10,165 nucleotides of DNA from SIG480 sp045533555 (GTDB lineage: Bacteria > Bacillota > Clostridia > Oscillospirales > JAAYXM01), in the NCBI GenBank assembly GCA_045533555.1, contig JAZSHZ010000036.1:1-10165 (forward strand). Reading direction: 5' to 3'. A program made the position numbers and the translations under genes. The notes beneath the pieces were generated by a model, which ran no database searches, was not told the DNA's origin, and saw nothing but the letters and a program-made list of their open reading frames with translations. Positions within the stretch are counted from its first letter, which is position 1. Each line of letters begins with the position of its first letter. Shown here piece after piece: positions 8,539-10,165 of this stretch.

Positions 8539-8567
8539 ATTATAGCAAAAAAACATTTAAAAGTAAA
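8539..8567 (-). promoter_or_regulatory. Sigma-A-type promoter for the FAD-permease-rhamnosidase operon
   Basis: The minus strand reads TTTACT (8567-8562), a 17-nt spacer, then TATAAT (8544-8539): 4/6 and 6/6 matches to consensus. Transcription would start near 8532, leaving a leader of about 34 nt before the FAD gene ATG, too short for a riboswitch. It lies directly downstream of the YitT terminator, which fits insulation of two transcription units. Not tested experimentally. Confidence 0.75.
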
Positions 8568-8569
8568 TG

Positions 8570-8605
8570 AAAAAGCAGGCATACCGCAAAAAAATGCATG
8601 CCTGC
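8570..8605 (-). terminator. Intrinsic terminator after the YitT-family gene
   Basis: Reading the minus strand, a perfect 8-bp stem GCAGGCAT / ATGCCTGC (8605-8598 and 8582-8575) encloses a 15-nt loop. It is followed at once by TTTTCATTTACTTTT. The hairpin begins 2 nt after the YitT stop codon. The plus-strand reading lacks a comparable T-run, so it acts leftward only. Confidence 0.85.
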
Positions 8606-8607
8606 AA

Positions 8608-9807
8608 TCATCTTTTGATATTTAGTTCTTTTCGGATATATGTGAATATCATCCGCGGCTTTGCCTTGAAATCCTCGGCGGAGCAGAAGAAGATGCTTCT
8701 GCCTTTTTTCATAATGCTGATTTCATCGGCATTTGCAACCAATTCAAAATTTCCGAAGGAGATTCTTTGTTTATTGCCGCCCGCGCCGTCACAAAGCGCG
8801 CACCAGAGACGGAATTCATCCTCGGAGTGGAGAGAAAGAGAGAAGGTATCCCTCGCATTCAGAAGAAACGGAAGCGTTGTCATTGGATATGGGAAGAATC
8901 CGTCTGTCGGAAGAACGGGAGCGGGAAGCTCATTCCATTTCTTGATTTCAAAGCGGTAATACAGCGAGGTGTTCTCGCTCGGAATTTCCTCGATTCTGTT
9001 CCGCTGAATCAGTCTGCAGTTTTCAACCTCGCCATAGTAACGTATGCCCGCATCTTCTCCGAAGAGCGAGCGGGATTGGTATACAGCAATATATTTTATG
9101 TCGGATGGGCGAAGGCGTGTCCGCGATACCGGCATATGGTAAAATCTGTGATCAAGGCAAATGTCAAGCTGCTCCGCATTGCGGAGAACGCCGATGTAAA
9201 CATTTCGCTCCGGATTCTTCTTGCCGATCTTGACGATAATACCGATGATGTATCCGGAAAGGACAACCGTGATGAGAGAATATGCGATGGTCTTAAACGG
9301 AATATATGAGAGTGAAAGCAAAAGAACAGTGAGGTCGCTTGCGAGATAAATCAGGTTGATATCAAGCTTCAGCTTTTGCGAAAGGCTCATCGCAAGCGCA
9401 TCGTCTCCACTCGGCGCTCCGCCGGAGCGGACGGCTATTCCCGCACCGACACCGATGAAAAGCGCACCTGCAAGCGCGGCGATAAGAGGGTGCTCCGCAA
9501 TTTGCGGGTATACCCTCGGAAACTTCTCGAAAATCGCGTAGAAAAAAGAAAAGCTACCCGCGGAAATGATTGAATATCCGATGAAATCACGCCCGAGATT
9601 TTTCCATCCGATGAAATAGCAAATTCCGTTGAGAATAAGCCCCGAGACGGCGGGTGAGATATGAAGCCAGTGTTCAAGCAGAAGCATTACACCGAGAACT
9701 CCGCCCTCCGTAACACCCGAGATGGAGTGTATGTTATAAATTCCGAATGCGAGAATCAGACCTCCAATGAGATTAATAAAGCAATCCCTGCCGCGAAGCC
9801 GAAACAT
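8608..9807 (-). CDS. YitT-family membrane protein with a large unrecognised C-terminal domain
   Basis: A 399-residue product counted from ATG 9807. Residues about 8-195 form six or so hydrophobic segments typical of the YitT membrane family: FINLIGGLILAFGIYNIH at the N-terminus, GVTEGGVLGVMLLLEHW, and the glycine-rich RSGGAPSGDDALAMSLSQ loop at about 127-144, where the family usually has a GG-x3-G-[TD]-[DE] motif. YitT proteins are conserved in Firmicutes but their substrate is not established. They normally end in a small cytosolic domain of about 55-90 residues (DUF2179 type). Here residues about 202-399 form a much longer soluble part that I do not recognise. It includes LFGEDAGIRYYGEV (248-261) and SLYYRFEIKKWNELPAP (281-297), and ends with an Arg/Lys-rich helix. 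The gene stands alone: its own promoter lies upstream and a terminator downstream. The membrane half is a confident family call; the fusion partner is unknown. Confidence 0.85.
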   Translation of the reverse strand: MFRLRGRDCFINLIGGLILAFGIYNIHSISGVTEGGVLGVMLLLEHWLHISPAVSGLILNGICYFIGWKNLGRDFIGYSIISAGSFSFFYAIFEKFPRVYPQIAEHPLIAALAGALFIGVGAGIAVRSGGAPSGDDALAMSLSQKLKLDINLIYLASDLTVLLLSLSYIPFKTIAYSLITVVLSGYIIGIIVKIGKKNPERNVYIGVLRNAEQLDICLDHRFYHMPVSRTRLRPSDIKYIAVYQSRSLFGEDAGIRYYGEVENCRLIQRNRIEEIPSENTSLYYRFEIKKWNELPAPVLPTDGFFPYPMTTLPFLLNARDTFSLSLHSEDEFRLWCALCDGAGGNKQRISFGNFELVANADEISIMKKGRSIFFCSAEDFKAKPRMIFTYIRKELNIKR

Positions 9808-9815
9808 AATCACCA

Positions 9816-9819
9816 CTCC
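9816..9819 (-). promoter_or_regulatory. Shine-Dalgarno GGAG that sets the YitT-family start at ATG 9807
   Basis: The minus strand reads TTGGAG, 8 nt, then ATG TTT CGG. Two in-frame GTG codons (from 9816 and 9813) overlap or abut the GGAG and so cannot use it. ATG 9807 is therefore the likely start, three codons inside the longest ORF. Confidence 0.75.
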
Positions 9820-9848
9820 AATCTGTCGAATTATGACGAATATACAAT

Positions 9849-9877
9849 ATTATAAGAAAATTTGACACGAAATGCAA
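9849..9877 (-). promoter_or_regulatory. Predicted promoter of the YitT-family gene
   Basis: The minus strand reads TTGCAT (9877-9872), a 17-nt spacer, then TATAAT (9854-9849). The -10 is perfect and the -35 matches the first three consensus positions. Transcription would start near 9842 with a leader of about 35 nt. Its -35 and spacer are interleaved with the rightward hsdM promoter. Confidence 0.6.
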
Positions 9878-9891
9878 GTGTGGAGTATAAT
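9862..9891 (+). promoter_or_regulatory. Near-consensus promoter of hsdM
   Basis: TTGACA (9862-9867), an 18-nt spacer, then TATAAT (9886-9891): both hexamers are perfect. The expected start near 9898 leaves a leader of about 32 nt to the hsdM ATG. The -35 box lies inside the spacer of the leftward YitT promoter. Confidence 0.8.
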
Positions 9892-9908
9892 ATATTTTGA
9901 GCAAGTGT
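9874..9908. repeat. Direct repeat GCAAGTGT, two copies flanking the hsdM -10 region
   Basis: Identical 8-mers occur at 9874-9881 and 9901-9908, 27 bp start to start. The first overlaps the -35 of the YitT promoter and the spacer of the hsdM promoter. The second falls just after the predicted hsdM transcription start. They could be operator half-sites, but an 8-bp match may also be chance. Confidence 0.4.
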
Positions 9909-9929
9909 AAAATTTTGGAGGCAAGGAAA

Positions 9930-10165
9930 ATGATAACAGGTGAACTTAAAAATAAAATCAACAGTCTTTGGGAAGTTTTTTGGACAGGCGGAATAACAAA
10001 TCCCCTCGATGTTGTTGAGCAGATGACATATCTTATGTTCATCCATGACCTTGATGAAACAGATAATCTCCGCGAAAAGGAAAGCCTTATGCTCGGCATT
10101 CCTCGTAAGAGCATCTTTTCGGGAGATGTAAAGGATGGCGGAAGAATGGATGATGCATCGCAGCT
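9930..10165 (+). CDS. hsdM: Type I restriction-modification system methyltransferase subunit (HsdM), N-terminal 78 residues, truncated by window edge
   Basis: HsdM is the adenine-N6 DNA methyltransferase subunit of type I restriction-modification complexes. It works with the specificity subunit HsdS and the motor-nuclease HsdR. The visible product starts MITGELKNKINSLWEVFWTGG, then ITNPLDVVEQMTYLMFIHDL and DETDNLREKE. This is the characteristic helical N-terminal domain of the HsdM family (LW..FW.GG.TNPLDV.EQ.TYLMF..DLD). The ATG has GGAGG (9917-9921) at 8-nt spacing. The reading frame is open to the right edge. The methyltransferase motifs (GxG and NPPY) and the hsdS/hsdR partners would lie beyond the window, so completeness of the system cannot be judged. 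It has its own near-consensus promoter and is divergent from the YitT-family gene. Confidence 0.92.
   Translation, partial: MITGELKNKINSLWEVFWTGGITNPLDVVEQMTYLMFIHDLDETDNLREKESLMLGIPRKSIFSGDVKDGGRMDDASQ

Noticed and set aside
1..10165. CRISPR arrays, tRNA/rRNA genes, insertion sequences or attachment sites
   Set aside because: The non-coding gaps are all under about 125 bp and none contains repeated spacers, tRNA-like cloverleaf sequence or terminal inverted repeats with a transposase.

Overview
The window is almost fully coding. It looks like a chromosomal segment from a low-to-mid GC Firmicute, most likely a clostridial (Oscillospiraceae-like) gut organism. The reasons are strong AGGAGG-type ribosome binding sites, TTG starts, TTGACA/TATAAT-type promoters, a COG2509 FAD protein, a YitT-family membrane protein and the uvrB-uvrA gene order. 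The lineage is inferred from style and gene content only.

Layout from right to left: a divergent intergenic region (9808-9929) separates a rightward gene, the start of a type I restriction-modification methyltransferase subunit (hsdM, cut by the right edge), from a long leftward block. The first leftward gene is a YitT-family membrane protein with an unusual soluble C-terminal half (8608-9807). It ends in a clear intrinsic terminator (8570-8605). Immediately after that, a sigma-A-type promoter (8539-8567) drives a FAD-dependent dehydrogenase of the COG2509 type. Next come an ion/anion permease of the CitMHS/ArsB/SLC13 type (4-bp ATGA overlap), a short cytoplasmic GH78 alpha-L-rhamnosidase (21 bp downstream), uvrB (61 bp downstream) and uvrA (3 bp downstream, cut by the left edge).

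No terminator is visible between the FAD gene and uvrA, so the five genes could be one transcript. Functionally it is a mixed set: redox enzyme, transporter, carbohydrate hydrolase and the nucleotide excision repair damage-recognition proteins UvrB and UvrA. UvrB and UvrA certainly work together: UvrA finds damage and loads UvrB for UvrC incision. The others have no evident common pathway, and adjacency may reflect only compact genome packing.

I did not find a convincing new multi-gene system. The points most worth a second look are the unrecognised ~195-residue domain fused to the YitT membrane part, the interleaved back-to-back promoters between that gene and hsdM, and two gene starts that need correcting from their ribosome binding sites.
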